Of a DNA stretch of 64,000 nucleotides, positions 25,297-35,109 are shown piece by piece. The DNA is from an uncultured cyanobacterium (GTDB lineage: Bacteria; Cyanobacteriota; Cyanobacteriia; Cyanobacteriales; Nostocaceae). The translations under genes and the position numbers were made by a program. Within the stretch, counting starts at the first letter, position 1. Each line of letters starts with the position of its first letter. Under the pieces are notes generated by a model, which had not been told where the DNA came from, ran no database searches, and saw only the letters and a program-made list of their open reading frames with translations. The stretch is from the NCBI GenBank assembly GCA_903848645.1, contig CAINGU010000100.1, positions 96,576 through 160,575 on the forward strand. Reading direction: 5' to 3'.

Positions 25297-28200
25297 ATGA
25301 ACTTGAGTATTAGGCACTGGTTAAAAGAGCGTCATCTAACTATCAACGAAAACAAAGAATTGTCCACTGGGCAAATCGGTGCTATTGCCTATCGTATCGT
25401 CCACGAGATAGAGTCCAAAACCCTGACACCATTTGACATTTGTACTTTCGCTGAGGTATTAGTATTACCACTAAATATGGTGTTGCAAGAAATACCTCTT
25501 CTATCCCAGTTAACGGCAAGTGTCTTAGGTAGTTTCAGTCAAAAACAGGCATTAAGACGTAACGAAGGAACATGGTTAGCGTTTCAAATTGCCTATCTCC
25601 AAGCTTTACAACAGATTCTGCTTCAGGAAGCTAGTCTCAATAGACAATGGTTGGATAGAGCTATTATTCCTATAAACCCTATTAATGGGGAAATAGAAGA
25701 ACTTACCCTTTTAGATAGCAAATTAGAAGAATTGCTTAAAAATCTCAGTCCAGGTAAGTTAACAGATAAACAAGCTGAACAAGCACTTGCTTTGGTTGCG
25801 GACTCATTGCTAGTTCAACAAATGAATAGTGCTACACTAGCTTGGTTAGTGGCTAATGGTGCAGAAGAAACAGAAGCTAAATTGTTAATTAAACGGTTGC
25901 TGCACTCACTTCCAGGTCACTTACTCATAGTTATTACTAATAATGCTGCCCCCTTAGCTCAACTGCAAAAATTTGTCCGTTTGGGTAATTCATTACCCCC
26001 AGATACTATTAACTCACAAATTGAATTATCCGGTATAGTTAACTTCTCCACAGTTGCGGATAAAATTGATTTATACCGAGAATATTATCGAGCCAGTTTA
26101 CTGCAAAGTCGCAGTATGCCTTTATACATAGAATCCTTTGCTTTGAAGGATATATATGTTCCTCTTACTGGTTTATTATGTGACAAAATTGCTGATGATG
26201 TTGAGAAAAAAGATGTCAAACCTTTAGATTTAATGGCTTGGGGTCGGGAACAATTAGATGATTTAACAACTATTGCGGTAATTGAATCAGAATCTGGTTA
26301 TGGTAAAACTACTTTTTGCCAAACTTGGGCAGCAGAAATAGCAGAGGAATATTACCCTACTTGGATACCAGTTTTGATTCGTTTACGAGATATTAATTAT
26401 GGCAAAAATTTGGCAGAAACTCTTAATTCTGCTTTTTCTGTCAATGAAAAAATTAATCTAGGAAATTGGCTAGAACAGGATTATCCTCGGTGTTTGTTGC
26501 TTCTAGATGGCTTGGATGAATTATACCCAATTGGGCAAAATAATCGGGCAAAAACGATTTTTATTGACCAATTGCTTAAATTTCAATCTCAGGCTAAACA
26601 TAAAATTGTATTAACAAGTCGATGCAACATACTGGCTAAAATTGCTCCCGAATTATTAGCAATATCACAAAAAATCACAATTCAGGCATTGGATATAGAT
26701 GAACTAAGGCAATGGTTTCAACATTGGTCAGTAGTACAATCTTTATCTATTGCCCAAAACTTCTTTACGTTCTTAAAAAAGGCTGGTTTATTTGCTAAAC
26801 CATCAAATTTATCAGGATTATCTAGTCTGGTGCGTCAACCATTAATGTTGTATCTGTTGGGGATTTTACACCGTGAAGGACTACTAGAAGATGAACTGTT
26901 GGAATTAGGAGTTCATAATCAACAGGGGAATTATGCACCTTTATTGTGGGAAATATATCATCGTTTAAGTCGCTGGTTGTTAGGTTATCCGCAAACAAAT
27001 GGCATCAAAACTATGTTATTACGCGCTGGAACTAACCACATTCATCGGACACCAGAAGCGATCGCTAATTTACTTATGGGTTGTCATCCCCAAGATTTAC
27101 TCAATCAAATGCAAAATATCGCTTTGAAAATTCTCCATAGCGATCGCTATCAAGTTAACTTACCTTTAGAATCAACTAACCAAAACTTACCAGTTTTTTA
27201 CTTTCGCTCACGTCTCATCAATACAGAGAAAGAATCAAAAATCAGCGTTGAATTCTCTCACCCTAAACTAGGAGAATATCTTTGTGTCCAAGCTATAGTT
27301 AGTCAACTACAAGCACTGACGCAACAACAAGAAGATACTTATGGAAAAATTACCTTTATCATTAATTCTCCCATAAGTTTTGCCCAGCAAATTTATCAAC
27401 TATTTGGTTATGGTATTCTCTGTCAGGATCTGGAAATACTTCTCCTAGAAGGATTACAAAAACAGCAAAATCAAGGATTTTCTTTGGTAATTTTGTATCA
27501 ACGTTTAGAAGATTTTTGGCGTGATTACTGTCAAAGTCGTTGGTTAAATGAAGGGATAACCCATCAAGCTTGGAATTATTTACAAACTCTCCACAACCCT
27601 ATTAATGTTGAGCAAATAAATGCCGCAGTTGGATTAAATGTATTTTTACTGCTTTGTCATCTTGCAACCGCAGCCAAAACAACTTTTTGGCCTTGTGGTA
27701 ATCCCTCAAATTTAGCAGAATTCTATCCTCATGCACTCATTGAGTTAATGAATCGCATAGGAATTCTACACAAACACGCTTTTTCATCTCGGATCTTCTC
27801 CCAATTACTAACTGGTATTAATCTTTCTGGTGCGTCATTATCAAATGTGATGTGGAATGGTGCTAATCTTCAGGGTGTTAATTTATCTGATACAGAATTA
27901 ATCGGTGCAAATTTAGTTAACACCAACTTACAACAGGCTAACTTACAACGAGCCAATCTTAGCAACGCAAACCTCAGTGGTGCAAATCTTCAACGAGTCA
28001 GTCTTACTAATGCTAACCTCACCAATGCTAATCTCACTAACGCTAATTTAACAGGAGTAAATCTCAATTCCGTCAATCTCACTCAAACTTGCTTATTTGG
28101 GGCTATCCTAGACGATGCTGATAAGGAATTTGCAGCCATTAATGGTGCTTTATTGTCACCAAATGACTTTCCTTCTGTAATTGATTTACAGTTAAATGAG

Positions 28201-28350
28201 CTATACTCTAATACTGAGATTATTCCCAGCAATAGTGAAACCGGAATTTGGGTATCTAATACATCATCCATTCATCCACCAATTCAAATAGCGGAAGGTA
28301 TTCCTCTCTTAACAACAGACTTGAATGAAGATGATTATGATCATCAATAA
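25297..28350 (+). CDS. NACHT-type STAND ATPase with C-terminal pentapeptide repeats
   Basis: This is a 1017-residue multidomain protein. The P-loop is ESESGYGKTT (Lys337); the usual first Gly of Walker A is replaced by Ser. Walker B is CLLLLDGLDEL (399-409) in the DGLDE form typical of NACHT, followed by the sensor region KIVLTSR. Residues ~838-935 form about 18 pentapeptide units of the A(N/D)Lxx kind, giving a right-handed beta-helix. The N-terminal ~300 residues are helical and not assigned. STAND ATPases act as ligand-triggered switches, often in signalling or defence. The start at 25297 is supported by divergence from the DUF3685 gene. Confidence 0.82.
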   Translation: MNLSIRHWLKERHLTINENKELSTGQIGAIAYRIVHEIESKTLTPFDICTFAEVLVLPLNMVLQEIPLLSQLTASVLGSFSQKQALRRNEGTWLAFQIAYLQALQQILLQEASLNRQWLDRAIIPINPINGEIEELTLLDSKLEELLKNLSPGKLTDKQAEQALALVADSLLVQQMNSATLAWLVANGAEETEAKLLIKRLLHSLPGHLLIVITNNAAPLAQLQKFVRLGNSLPPDTINSQIELSGIVNFSTVADKIDLYREYYRASLLQSRSMPLYIESFALKDIYVPLTGLLCDKIADDVEKKDVKPLDLMAWGREQLDDLTTIAVIESESGYGKTTFCQTWAAEIAEEYYPTWIPVLIRLRDINYGKNLAETLNSAFSVNEKINLGNWLEQDYPRCLLLLDGLDELYPIGQNNRAKTIFIDQLLKFQSQAKHKIVLTSRCNILAKIAPELLAISQKITIQALDIDELRQWFQHWSVVQSLSIAQNFFTFLKKAGLFAKPSNLSGLSSLVRQPLMLYLLGILHREGLLEDELLELGVHNQQGNYAPLLWEIYHRLSRWLLGYPQTNGIKTMLLRAGTNHIHRTPEAIANLLMGCHPQDLLNQMQNIALKILHSDRYQVNLPLESTNQNLPVFYFRSRLINTEKESKISVEFSHPKLGEYLCVQAIVSQLQALTQQQEDTYGKITFIINSPISFAQQIYQLFGYGILCQDLEILLLEGLQKQQNQGFSLVILYQRLEDFWRDYCQSRWLNEGITHQAWNYLQTLHNPINVEQINAAVGLNVFLLLCHLATAAKTTFWPCGNPSNLAEFYPHALIELMNRIGILHKHAFSSRIFSQLLTGINLSGASLSNVMWNGANLQGVNLSDTELIGANLVNTNLQQANLQRANLSNANLSGANLQRVSLTNANLTNANLTNANLTGVNLNSVNLTQTCLFGAILDDADKEFAAINGALLSPNDFPSVIDLQLNELYSNTEIIPSNSETGIWVSNTSSIHPPIQIAEGIPLLTTDLNEDDYDHQ

Positions 28351-28393
28351 TTAGTGATTGGTAATTACTCTCTGTAGCCTGTAACCTGCTATA

Positions 28394-28840
28394 CTAATCA
28401 CTTGGTTGCTGGCGATAACCATAAAAGTTAATAGTATATTCAGAAATCTTTATCCCTGTTTGTGCTTCTACTTGACGTAACAAGTCATCGGGTAGCTCTA
28501 TATGCACATCTAAGATTTGATTTGTATCTATACAATTAACATGACTGTGGGTATCACTAATATTTCCGTATAATCGCCCATCGCAATGTTCAATACATTC
28601 TATAATGCCTTGGCTAGATAAAGCTTCTAGATTTTGATAAACTGATGTATGTCCTATCTCCTTACCTTCTTTATTAAGACGATCATAAATCTCCCTAGCA
28701 GAAAGATGTTCCTTAGCTTGCCAAAGTAATTCTAAAACAAAACGACGCTGACGACTGACACGCATCCCCAAGACTTGACACCGAAGTAGAGCGTCTTCTA
28801 AAGAACGAATAGATTTAGGAGAACTTGCTTGCTTGTACAT
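28394..28840 (-). CDS. furC: Fur-family regulator, FurC/PerR-like
   Basis: The protein has 148 residues. The winged-helix part contains RVSRQRRFVLELLWQ and SAREIYDRL, then the recognition region GHTSVYQNLEAL. Metal-site residues are in EHCDGRLYGN and DTHSHVNC. The structural CxxC pairs usual in Fur and Zur are absent, which together with the SRQRRFxLELLW block matches my recollection of Anabaena FurC, a PerR-type peroxide sensor. Such proteins repress peroxidase and related genes until iron-catalysed oxidation of a His ligand. Assignment within the Fur family rests on recall, so the symbol is tentative. No operon partner is seen. Confidence 0.75.
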   Translation of the reverse strand: MYKQASSPKSIRSLEDALLRCQVLGMRVSRQRRFVLELLWQAKEHLSAREIYDRLNKEGKEIGHTSVYQNLEALSSQGIIECIEHCDGRLYGNISDTHSHVNCIDTNQILDVHIELPDDLLRQVEAQTGIKISEYTINFYGYRQQPSD

Positions 28841-28883
28841 ATTTCAGTTTGTTAACTTTTAGGAAGTAGTAACCGCTATAGCA

Positions 28884-28911
28884 GGGAACAGGGAACAGGG
28901 AACAGGGAACA
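28884..28911. repeat. STRR heptamer array (GGGAACA)x4
   Basis: Four perfect copies of GGGAACA lie upstream of the furC-like gene. The same heptamer forms a nine-copy array at 29617-29679, about 700 bp away. Confidence 0.85.
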
Positions 28912-28925
28912 GAGTTGAAAATCTT

Positions 28926-28975
28926 GTAGTGTATGGTTTTTTAGATAAATTTTGTATCTCATTCAAGTGCATACC
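28926..28975. repeat. Dispersed repeat ending CATTCAAGTGCATACC, copy 1
   Basis: GTGTATGG, a T-rich block, GATAAATTT and CTCATTCAAGTGCATACC recur in the same order at 40142-40190. It is non-coding and probably a remnant of a small mobile element. Confidence 0.55.
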
Positions 28976-29126
28976 GCACTAATGTAATTGATAAATTCTT
29001 AATTTAAAACAAACTCATTACAACTTTAACTTAAAATTCGTCTAAATGTCTACCTAAAGGGGTTAAAAAGCTGCTACTGTGGATTCTCAACACTGTTGAG
29101 CAAGTAAGAAAGTAGCTATCATTCCC

Positions 29127-29612
29127 ATGACAATCACAATCACCCTCAACAACGACTCTATTTATAGTTTAGATTTATCCTCTGCCTTAGCGGTGATTGA
29201 ACCACTGCTGCAAGAGGGAAACATTTCCTCCCATGAACAGCAACTACGTTTAGAAATTAATTATGAACGCGTTGAAAATGATCCACGGGAATTATCAGAA
29301 ATTCCAGAGGTAAGGCTGTGGTTTGTGCGTCTTGATGCCAAGTATCCTTGGTTGCCATTTTTACTAGATTGGAAAGCGGGAGAATTAGCTCGGTATGCAG
29401 GTATGTTAGTACCTCATCAGTTTAGTTCTAAAGAAGGTATCCAGTACAATCCTGAAGCTTTAGAAATATTTTTGATGCACAAAATCTTTATTTTAAGTGA
29501 TTGGTTGCATAAACAAAATATTACTAGTCCATCTCGACTTAAATCTTTAGCGCAAATTTTGGGTTATGAATTGGATGATGCTTTCTTTGAAATGATTGGA
29601 AAAAGTAATTAG
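29127..29612 (+). CDS. CRR6-family NdhI maturation factor
   Basis: The protein has 161 residues, without signal peptide or membrane segment. Its blocks DPRELSEIPEVRLWFVRLDA and YPWLPFLLDWKAGELARYAG match the CRR6 family (formerly DUF1817). In plants CRR6 helps assemble the NdhI subunit into the hydrophilic arm of the photosynthetic NDH-1 complex, and cyanobacterial homologues act similarly. It is monocistronic, bracketed by heptamer arrays. Confidence 0.83.
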   Translation: MTITITLNNDSIYSLDLSSALAVIEPLLQEGNISSHEQQLRLEINYERVENDPRELSEIPEVRLWFVRLDAKYPWLPFLLDWKAGELARYAGMLVPHQFSSKEGIQYNPEALEIFLMHKIFILSDWLHKQNITSPSRLKSLAQILGYELDDAFFEMIGKSN

Positions 29613-29616
29613 TAAA

Positions 29617-29679
29617 GGGAACAGGGAACAGGGAACAGGGAACAGGGAACAGGGAACAGGGAACAGGGAACAGGGAACA
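29617..29679. repeat. STRR heptamer array (GGGAACA)x9
   Basis: Nine uninterrupted copies of GGGAACA follow the CRR6 gene. The next stretch (29717-29755) holds TCTAAAATCTAAAATCC-type repeats. Copy number at such arrays is expected to vary between strains. Confidence 0.92.
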
Positions 29680-29760
29680 AAAAGGCAATATTTCTGAAAG
29701 TTCTTGTATGATTTTGGATTTTGAATCTAAAATCTAAAATCCAAAATCCAAAATTGATAG

Positions 29761-30702
29761 TCAACCCCCCCAAATTTTCTCTAAAACTATTTGGGGTGAA
29801 ATATCGGCTATTTTCCCCGTTGATGAGGTAATAGTCAAAACCTTCTCACTTGTGGGTAATAATTTCTGTGAATCAGTAGAACCAAGCAATGCAATTGTAT
29901 ATGTTTCTACTGCTATACTGAGTTGGAGGAGGCTATTTTCTACAGACAACATTAAACTAGCACCACCAATTATGGCAGTTAATTTGCCAATATTATCGGG
30001 GGAAGTAACTTTAATGTTGTGACAATGTTCTAGAAGCGATTTTACTAAAGGCTCATTATTAGCTTCTTTAATGACAACAACGGGTAAATCAGGCTGTTTT
30101 TGTTGACAAGCTTCAATGATTTGTTGCCAATTTTCTCTAGGATAGGTTGTATCTAAAGTAGTGCCACCAGCATTGATCAGGATAAAACCTGTTTCATCTA
30201 CTCCTAAGCGTTTTTGTTCTCCTTGCGCCCATTCAATATCTACTTTAGGGACATTTACCGCTAAGGCTGGACAATCAGTATCAATTTTTAAAGGTTTTAG
30301 TAAGTCATGGTACATCTTAGCCACATATTGGGATAGTTTGGGCGAAATGGGGTTAGTTAAAAAAACCGCACCTTGTCCTTGGTAGCCAATGCGTGTGGGT
30401 ATTCCTGTTAACCACATTAATAAACCTACAAACCAACTTTGTCCGACAATAATAGCGACATCATACTCACGATCTCGAATCATGCCAACTAAGTTACCCC
30501 AATCAGCTAAACTATTACGATCTTTGTAATCAAAGGTGAATACATCATGAACTGACTTGCTAACTCGGTAAGCAGCCTTTGACTGGGGTTCTACAATGAC
30601 ATCTATCTGCGAGTGGGGATAATAACGCTTAAGATCATCAAGAGTGGCAAAAAAAAGAATTTGGTTATCAATTGAACCAGGTACAAGGGCTACTACACGC
30701 AT
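29761..30702 (-). CDS. Glycosyltransferase family 9 (heptosyltransferase-like)
   Basis: This 313-residue GT-B protein opens with MRVVALVPGSIDNQILF, the family's N-terminal strand and loop. The donor site region is ILINAGGTTLDTTYPRENW, and GASLMLSVENSLLQLSIAV contains the usual second-domain motif. GT9 enzymes such as WaaC and WaaF add heptose to lipopolysaccharide core at the cytoplasmic face. Many cyanobacteria lack heptose, so the sugar is uncertain. It is divergent from ispD. Confidence 0.83.
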   Translation of the reverse strand: MRVVALVPGSIDNQILFFATLDDLKRYYPHSQIDVIVEPQSKAAYRVSKSVHDVFTFDYKDRNSLADWGNLVGMIRDREYDVAIIVGQSWFVGLLMWLTGIPTRIGYQGQGAVFLTNPISPKLSQYVAKMYHDLLKPLKIDTDCPALAVNVPKVDIEWAQGEQKRLGVDETGFILINAGGTTLDTTYPRENWQQIIEACQQKQPDLPVVVIKEANNEPLVKSLLEHCHNIKVTSPDNIGKLTAIIGGASLMLSVENSLLQLSIAVETYTIALLGSTDSQKLLPTSEKVLTITSSTGKIADISPQIVLEKIWGG

Positions 30703-30880
30703 AATATTTATTAACGCTTATCCTTTTATATTTTAGGAGAATATAGGTATTGAGAATTAGGAGTCAGAAGGTAGGGGTGTAGGGCTTGCACCCAGGAGTC
30801 TAGAAATTAGGAGTTTTGTGAATAAAGTTCTGTTGACAATAGGCATTTTAAATTTATTCAGTGAAGATTAAGGAAAAGTT

Positions 30881-31561
30881 GTGCATTTACTAATTCCCGC
30901 AGCCGGAAGTGGCAAAAGAATGGGTGCTGACCGTAATAAACTTTTATTACAGGTTCTTTCAAAACCTTTGATTGCTTGGACTTTGTTAGCAGCAGAAGCC
31001 GCAAGTTCTATTAGTTGGATAGGAATTATTTCTCAACCTCCCGATTGGGACGACTTCAAATCCATTATCGCTGACTTAAAGCTGAAAAAAACAATAGAAT
31101 TAATTCCTGGTGGTTCTACCCGTCAGGAGTCAGTTTATAATGGGTTACAGGCATTACCAGCTACAGCGGCACAGGTATTGATTCATGATGGCGCTCGTTG
31201 TTTAGCAACACCAAATTTATTTAATGCTTGTTCAGAAGCAATTCTTGATTGTTCTGGTTTAATTGCGGCTGTACCTGTTAAAGATACTATTAAAGTCGTT
31301 GATGACAATGGCATAATTAAAAGTACACCAGAGCGTAAACAACTTTGGGCTGCTCAAACTCCCCAAGGGTTCGATGTCAAATTGTTAAAACAGTGCCATG
31401 CTCAAGGTGTGTTTCAAGGTTGGGAAGTCACTGATGATGCGGCTTTGTTTGAAAAATGCGGTATTGAAGTCAGAATAGTTCCCGGAGAAGAGACTAATTT
31501 GAAAATTACTACTCCTCAAGATTTAGCGATCGCAGAATTTATCCTTAATTATAGGGAATAG
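30881..31561 (+). CDS. ispD: 2-C-methyl-D-erythritol 4-phosphate cytidylyltransferase IspD
   Basis: The protein has 226 residues with a GTG start. An AAGGAAAAG (30869-30877) sits just upstream, and the family N-terminus LLIPAAGSGKRMG begins at residue 3, which fixes the start. The CTP-binding loop is AAGSGKRMGADRNKLLL; VLIHDGARCL, VPVKDTIK and ETNLKITTPQDL complete the motif set. IspD makes CDP-methylerythritol in the non-mevalonate isoprenoid pathway, which feeds carotenoids, phytol and quinone tails. scpB follows on the same strand after 92 bp. Confidence 0.95.
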   Translation: MHLLIPAAGSGKRMGADRNKLLLQVLSKPLIAWTLLAAEAASSISWIGIISQPPDWDDFKSIIADLKLKKTIELIPGGSTRQESVYNGLQALPATAAQVLIHDGARCLATPNLFNACSEAILDCSGLIAAVPVKDTIKVVDDNGIIKSTPERKQLWAAQTPQGFDVKLLKQCHAQGVFQGWEVTDDAALFEKCGIEVRIVPGEETNLKITTPQDLAIAEFILNYRE

Positions 31562-31653
31562 GCAAGAGGCAGGGAGTAAGAAGCAAGATTTTTTGCAGTT
31601 ACTAAGAATAATTTACAAATCCAAAATCCAAAATCTAAAATCTAAAATCCCGA

Positions 31654-32181
31654 ATGCCCAAGAATATACCTATAGCCAGCAAAATAGAAGCGATTCTTTA
31701 TTTAAAGGGTAAACCCTTATCTATCGGTGAAATTGCTGAATATGCGAAGTGCGATCGCCTGACAGCAGAAGAAGGAATTATCGAGCTTATTGAGAATTAT
31801 GCCCGTCGAGATACCGCTTTAGAAGTTATAGAAACTGAACATGGTTATAGTTTACAACTGCGTTCAGAATTTCATGATTTAGTACAAGCTCTAATACCAG
31901 TAGAATTTGGTGTGGGGGCTTTACGGACATTGGCGGCGATCGCTTTGCATAATCCCATATTGCAAAGCGAATTGATTAACCTTCGGGGTTCTGGTGCTTA
32001 TCAGCACGTTCAAGAATTAGTAGAATCTGGTTTTGTTCGCAAACGCCGAGAGAGTGATTCCCGTTCCTTTGCTCTGCAAATAACACCAAAATTTCATCAG
32101 TATTTTCAAATCGAACAACTTCCCCAGATTTTGACGACTCCAGAAAAAGAACAGCAATTAGAATTGGAGTTGGACGGCTAA
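31654..32181 (+). CDS. scpB: Segregation and condensation protein B (ScpB)
   Basis: The protein has 175 residues. Two winged-helix domains are visible: residues ~8-80 (IEAILYLKGKPLSIGEIAEY) and ~85-150 (LRTLAAIALHNPILQSELIN, then RGSGAYQHVQELVESGFVRK). ScpB dimers bind ScpA and SMC to form the bacterial condensin, which compacts the chromosome. The C-terminus after residue 160 is a short acidic tail. Two HIP1 octamers lie in the gene. Confidence 0.92.
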   Translation: MPKNIPIASKIEAILYLKGKPLSIGEIAEYAKCDRLTAEEGIIELIENYARRDTALEVIETEHGYSLQLRSEFHDLVQALIPVEFGVGALRTLAAIALHNPILQSELINLRGSGAYQHVQELVESGFVRKRRESDSRSFALQITPKFHQYFQIEQLPQILTTPEKEQQLELELDG

Positions 32182-32312
32182 TAACAAGTTGGTATAGGAA
32201 TCCTATTTATTAGCCCTTGTCTATTGGTTATTGCTTCTTCTCTGTAGAAAATGCGTTAATCTATGAATATGGTTTAGAGTAGAATTAGCAATTAAGCTAA
32301 TATAAATCGCCA

Positions 32313-32657
32313 ATGGTGTTTGATCCTGACTTTTTGCATGACGACTCTGAGCAACACCCTAATCAACTTCTGAATGATCACTTTGGGGAAAACCCCAATC
32401 AATTACTTAAATATTTACAGCATCAATCCCCCGAAGTTTTAGCCCGTGTAGCCCAAGCTGTCAGCCCCGAAATTAAGCAAATCATTTCTCAGAATGTCCA
32501 AGGACTAGTGGGAGTGATACCGACAGAACATTTTAATGTGCAAATTACCACAGACAGGGATAATCTAGCGGGACTACTAGCATCGGCAATGATGACGGGT
32601 TATTTTCTCCGCCAAATGGAACAAAGAATGCAATTGGAACATTTATCTAATCAGTAG
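32313..32657 (+). CDS. DUF760-family protein
   Basis: The protein has 114 residues. Helical region LLKYLQHQSPEVLARVAQAV is followed by IISQNVQGLVGVIP and LAGLLASAMMTGYFLRQMEQ, which match DUF760, a family shared by cyanobacteria and plastids. There is no signal or strong membrane segment. Residues 18-30 hold an approximate duplication (HPNQLLNDHFGENPNQLL). Role unknown. Confidence 0.75.
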   Translation: MVFDPDFLHDDSEQHPNQLLNDHFGENPNQLLKYLQHQSPEVLARVAQAVSPEIKQIISQNVQGLVGVIPTEHFNVQITTDRDNLAGLLASAMMTGYFLRQMEQRMQLEHLSNQ

Positions 32658-32759
32658 GAGTCACCGAGTCAGGAGTCAGAAGTCAGCAGATCAGAAAGAA
32701 CAAAGAACAAAAAGAAAATTTCTTCCCCTACTTCCCCTACCTCTGTCACCTGTTCCCTG

Positions 32760-33962
32760 CTATTGAGGATAAGTTCCTGAACGGATTTTAAAGACTTGAG
32801 TTTTACCATTGCGGTTGACTTCTATTGCGAGAACGTCCCCAACGGTACTCGATTCAACTATCTTCTGGACTTGAGCAGCAATTTTAATTTGTTTACCGTT
32901 AATTTTTTGAATCACATCACCTGGAAGCAGTCCCCCTGTCTGTGCTGGTGAGTTTTCCATGACTTTTCTGATGACAATTCCCGCATCTGGCTGAATATTT
33001 AGTTTATCTTCCGCTTGCAGTCGTTGTTTTGTGGTTGCGGAAATGTCTATCATCTCAATGCCTAAGAAGGGGTGAGCAACTTCTCCTGTGGTAAATAGTT
33101 CATTAACTACACGGGAAGCGGTTTCAATGGGGATAGCAAAACCGAGTCCTTGAGCATCAGCACGGATAGCAGTATTCACGCCAATAACTTGTCCTTGAGC
33201 ATTTAAGAGAGGTCCGCCAGAGTTACCAGGGTTAATTGCTGCATCTGTTTGGATAAAACTCACACGCTTATTGGGAACACCTACTTGGGCGCTGGTTCTA
33301 TCCGTGGCACTGATGATGCCGATAGTGACAGTATTATCTAAACCTAAAGGATTACCAATAGCGATCGCCCATTGTCCAGGAATTAAATTTTGTGAATTAC
33401 CCAACTTGACTATCGGCAATTTATGGGCTGAAATTTTGACTGCGGCTATATCTGTAACAGTATCAACTCCAACTACCTTCCCCTCAAAAGTCCGCCCATC
33501 TTTGAGGGTAACTTGGACTGTATCTGTATCGGCAACTACATGAGCATTCGTCAATAACTTACCATCTTCACTCAGTATGAATCCTGAACCTGTGCCGCGC
33601 TCAATTTTTTCTGAGGGCATTGGTTGTTGATCTTCTTTGAAAAAATGACGAAATAAGGGATTTTTAAAAGCTTCAGACATCGGATCTGATACTTTCCGAA
33701 TCGCATTAATTCGCACAACTGCCGGTCCTACCTTGCCTACAGCAGTAGCGATAAAATTGACATTATCACTCCCCGGAGAGTTAAGTGTTCCATTTACAGG
33801 ATCAGGAACAACAGAGTCAGCAGGTAAAGCCACTGTGACATTTTTTAACTCTTGAAACGAAAGATTGTGTGTCCAAAAATAACGACTAGCAAAGACACCA
33901 CCCCCCCCACCAATGACTACCAAACTCAGATAAACAGCCAGTTGCTTCCAGGATAGTTTCAT
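32760..33962 (-). CDS. HtrA/HhoA-family serine protease, second paralogue
   Basis: This 400-residue protein has the same layout as the gene at 4135. An N-terminal membrane anchor (LAVYLSLVVIGGGGGVFAS) precedes a trypsin-like domain with His in TNAHVVA, Asp in TDIAAV and Ser in NPGNSGGPL, then a PDZ domain (GIVIRKVMENSPAQTGGL). The two proteins are clearly homologous but have diverged outside the core. Cyanobacteria usually keep three members (HtrA, HhoA, HhoB); which one this is cannot be said. It is transcribed divergently from the LysM-M23 gene. Confidence 0.9.
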   Translation of the reverse strand: MKLSWKQLAVYLSLVVIGGGGGVFASRYFWTHNLSFQELKNVTVALPADSVVPDPVNGTLNSPGSDNVNFIATAVGKVGPAVVRINAIRKVSDPMSEAFKNPLFRHFFKEDQQPMPSEKIERGTGSGFILSEDGKLLTNAHVVADTDTVQVTLKDGRTFEGKVVGVDTVTDIAAVKISAHKLPIVKLGNSQNLIPGQWAIAIGNPLGLDNTVTIGIISATDRTSAQVGVPNKRVSFIQTDAAINPGNSGGPLLNAQGQVIGVNTAIRADAQGLGFAIPIETASRVVNELFTTGEVAHPFLGIEMIDISATTKQRLQAEDKLNIQPDAGIVIRKVMENSPAQTGGLLPGDVIQKINGKQIKIAAQVQKIVESSTVGDVLAIEVNRNGKTQVFKIRSGTYPQ

Positions 33963-34219
33963 AATAATTAAGAATAATTGCGCTCAATCACAGCTTTCTC
34001 TTATATCTTTAGTGTAGTCAAGCAACCGTTGAGTGAACAGATAATTTTACATATAGATATCAGAAATTTGTCAGCATATTCGGGGATCACATCTACTTAT
34101 CAGATTTCATCATGAATTGACTCAACCTCAGTAGTAGAAGGAGAGAAGGAAAATCTTGATCCTATCTTTAAGAATCCCCAAGTAAAATCTAAAAATTAGC
34201 GATTTCTGGAATTGTTTAC

Positions 34220-35101
34220 ATGAAATTTTCCTATCGTTCACTATGCTTTTTGAGCTTATTTAGCACTTTAAGTTTATTATCCACCATGCCACAACCACAA
34301 AGTGCCAGTGCTGGTGTAGAGAGTTGTCCTATTCCTGCTTTAGCTCGTATTCAAAAATATCAAGTGAATAGTGGCGAAACTTTAGCAACTATCGCCAATC
34401 GCTATAACCTAGCACCAGAAACAATTATTGGGATGAATCCATCCGTGAAGAAGGGGGAGGTAACTGCGGGAACAGAGCTACAAATTCCTCCGTTCAATGG
34501 AATTATTGTGGAAGTCCCTCGCAATCAAAGCTGGCGACAAATTGCATCTCAGTATAAAGTTCGCCCAGATACAGTATTTGAAATTAATGGTTGTCAGAAA
34601 AACCCTAAATTTCTCTTTTTACCGATACTTCCAGGGGTAACTTTTGCTCCTGGGGTGAGTGCCAAATCTCCTACACCCACTACAGCGACTGAAAACATTA
34701 CTGGTTATCCCTTACCAAGTGCCACAGGCGTAGGATTAGCTTATGGTTGGCAAATTCATCCGATCACAGGGGACGTTTTCTTTCATAGTGGCGTAGATTT
34801 GTTAGCACCTGTGAATACTCCCGTGGTCGCTATCGCTCCTGGAATTGTCGTCTTTGCCAAAGAACAGGGTAGTTATGGGAAATTAGTTATTATTAACCAT
34901 GCAGGCGGCTTCCAAAGCCGTTACGCCCAACTTGACAGTATCAAAGTTTCTTTAGGTCAAAAAGTCAATAAAGGCGATATTTTGGGAACAGTGGGAACTA
35001 CAGGACAACCAACCTCCAGTCAACCCCATCTTCATTTTGAAATGCGTTCTAACGGTTCTCTGGGTTGGGAAGCAAAAGATCCTAAAGGATTTTTACGGTA
35101 A
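34220..35101 (+). CDS. LysM-containing M23 metallopeptidase
   Basis: The protein has 293 residues. A signal peptide (SLFSTLSLLSTMPQPQSASA, cleavage near residue 32) is followed by a LysM domain (YQVNSGETLATIANRYNL), a second degenerate LysM (VEVPRNQSWRQIASQYKV) and a C-terminal M23 domain. The zinc ligands are in HSGVDLLAP and HLHFEMR, with the family Tyr/Asn region at IINHAGGFQSRYAQ. It should act in the periplasm on peptidoglycan cross-links, or as an EnvC/NlpD-like amidase activator if inactive; the catalytic residues look intact. Confidence 0.9.
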   Translation: MKFSYRSLCFLSLFSTLSLLSTMPQPQSASAGVESCPIPALARIQKYQVNSGETLATIANRYNLAPETIIGMNPSVKKGEVTAGTELQIPPFNGIIVEVPRNQSWRQIASQYKVRPDTVFEINGCQKNPKFLFLPILPGVTFAPGVSAKSPTPTTATENITGYPLPSATGVGLAYGWQIHPITGDVFFHSGVDLLAPVNTPVVAIAPGIVVFAKEQGSYGKLVIINHAGGFQSRYAQLDSIKVSLGQKVNKGDILGTVGTTGQPTSSQPHLHFEMRSNGSLGWEAKDPKGFLR

Positions 35102-35109
35102 GAATTCAG

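Noticed and set aside
29617..29679. A CRISPR-like array
   Set aside because: The heptamers are contiguous and have no spacers; they are STRR.
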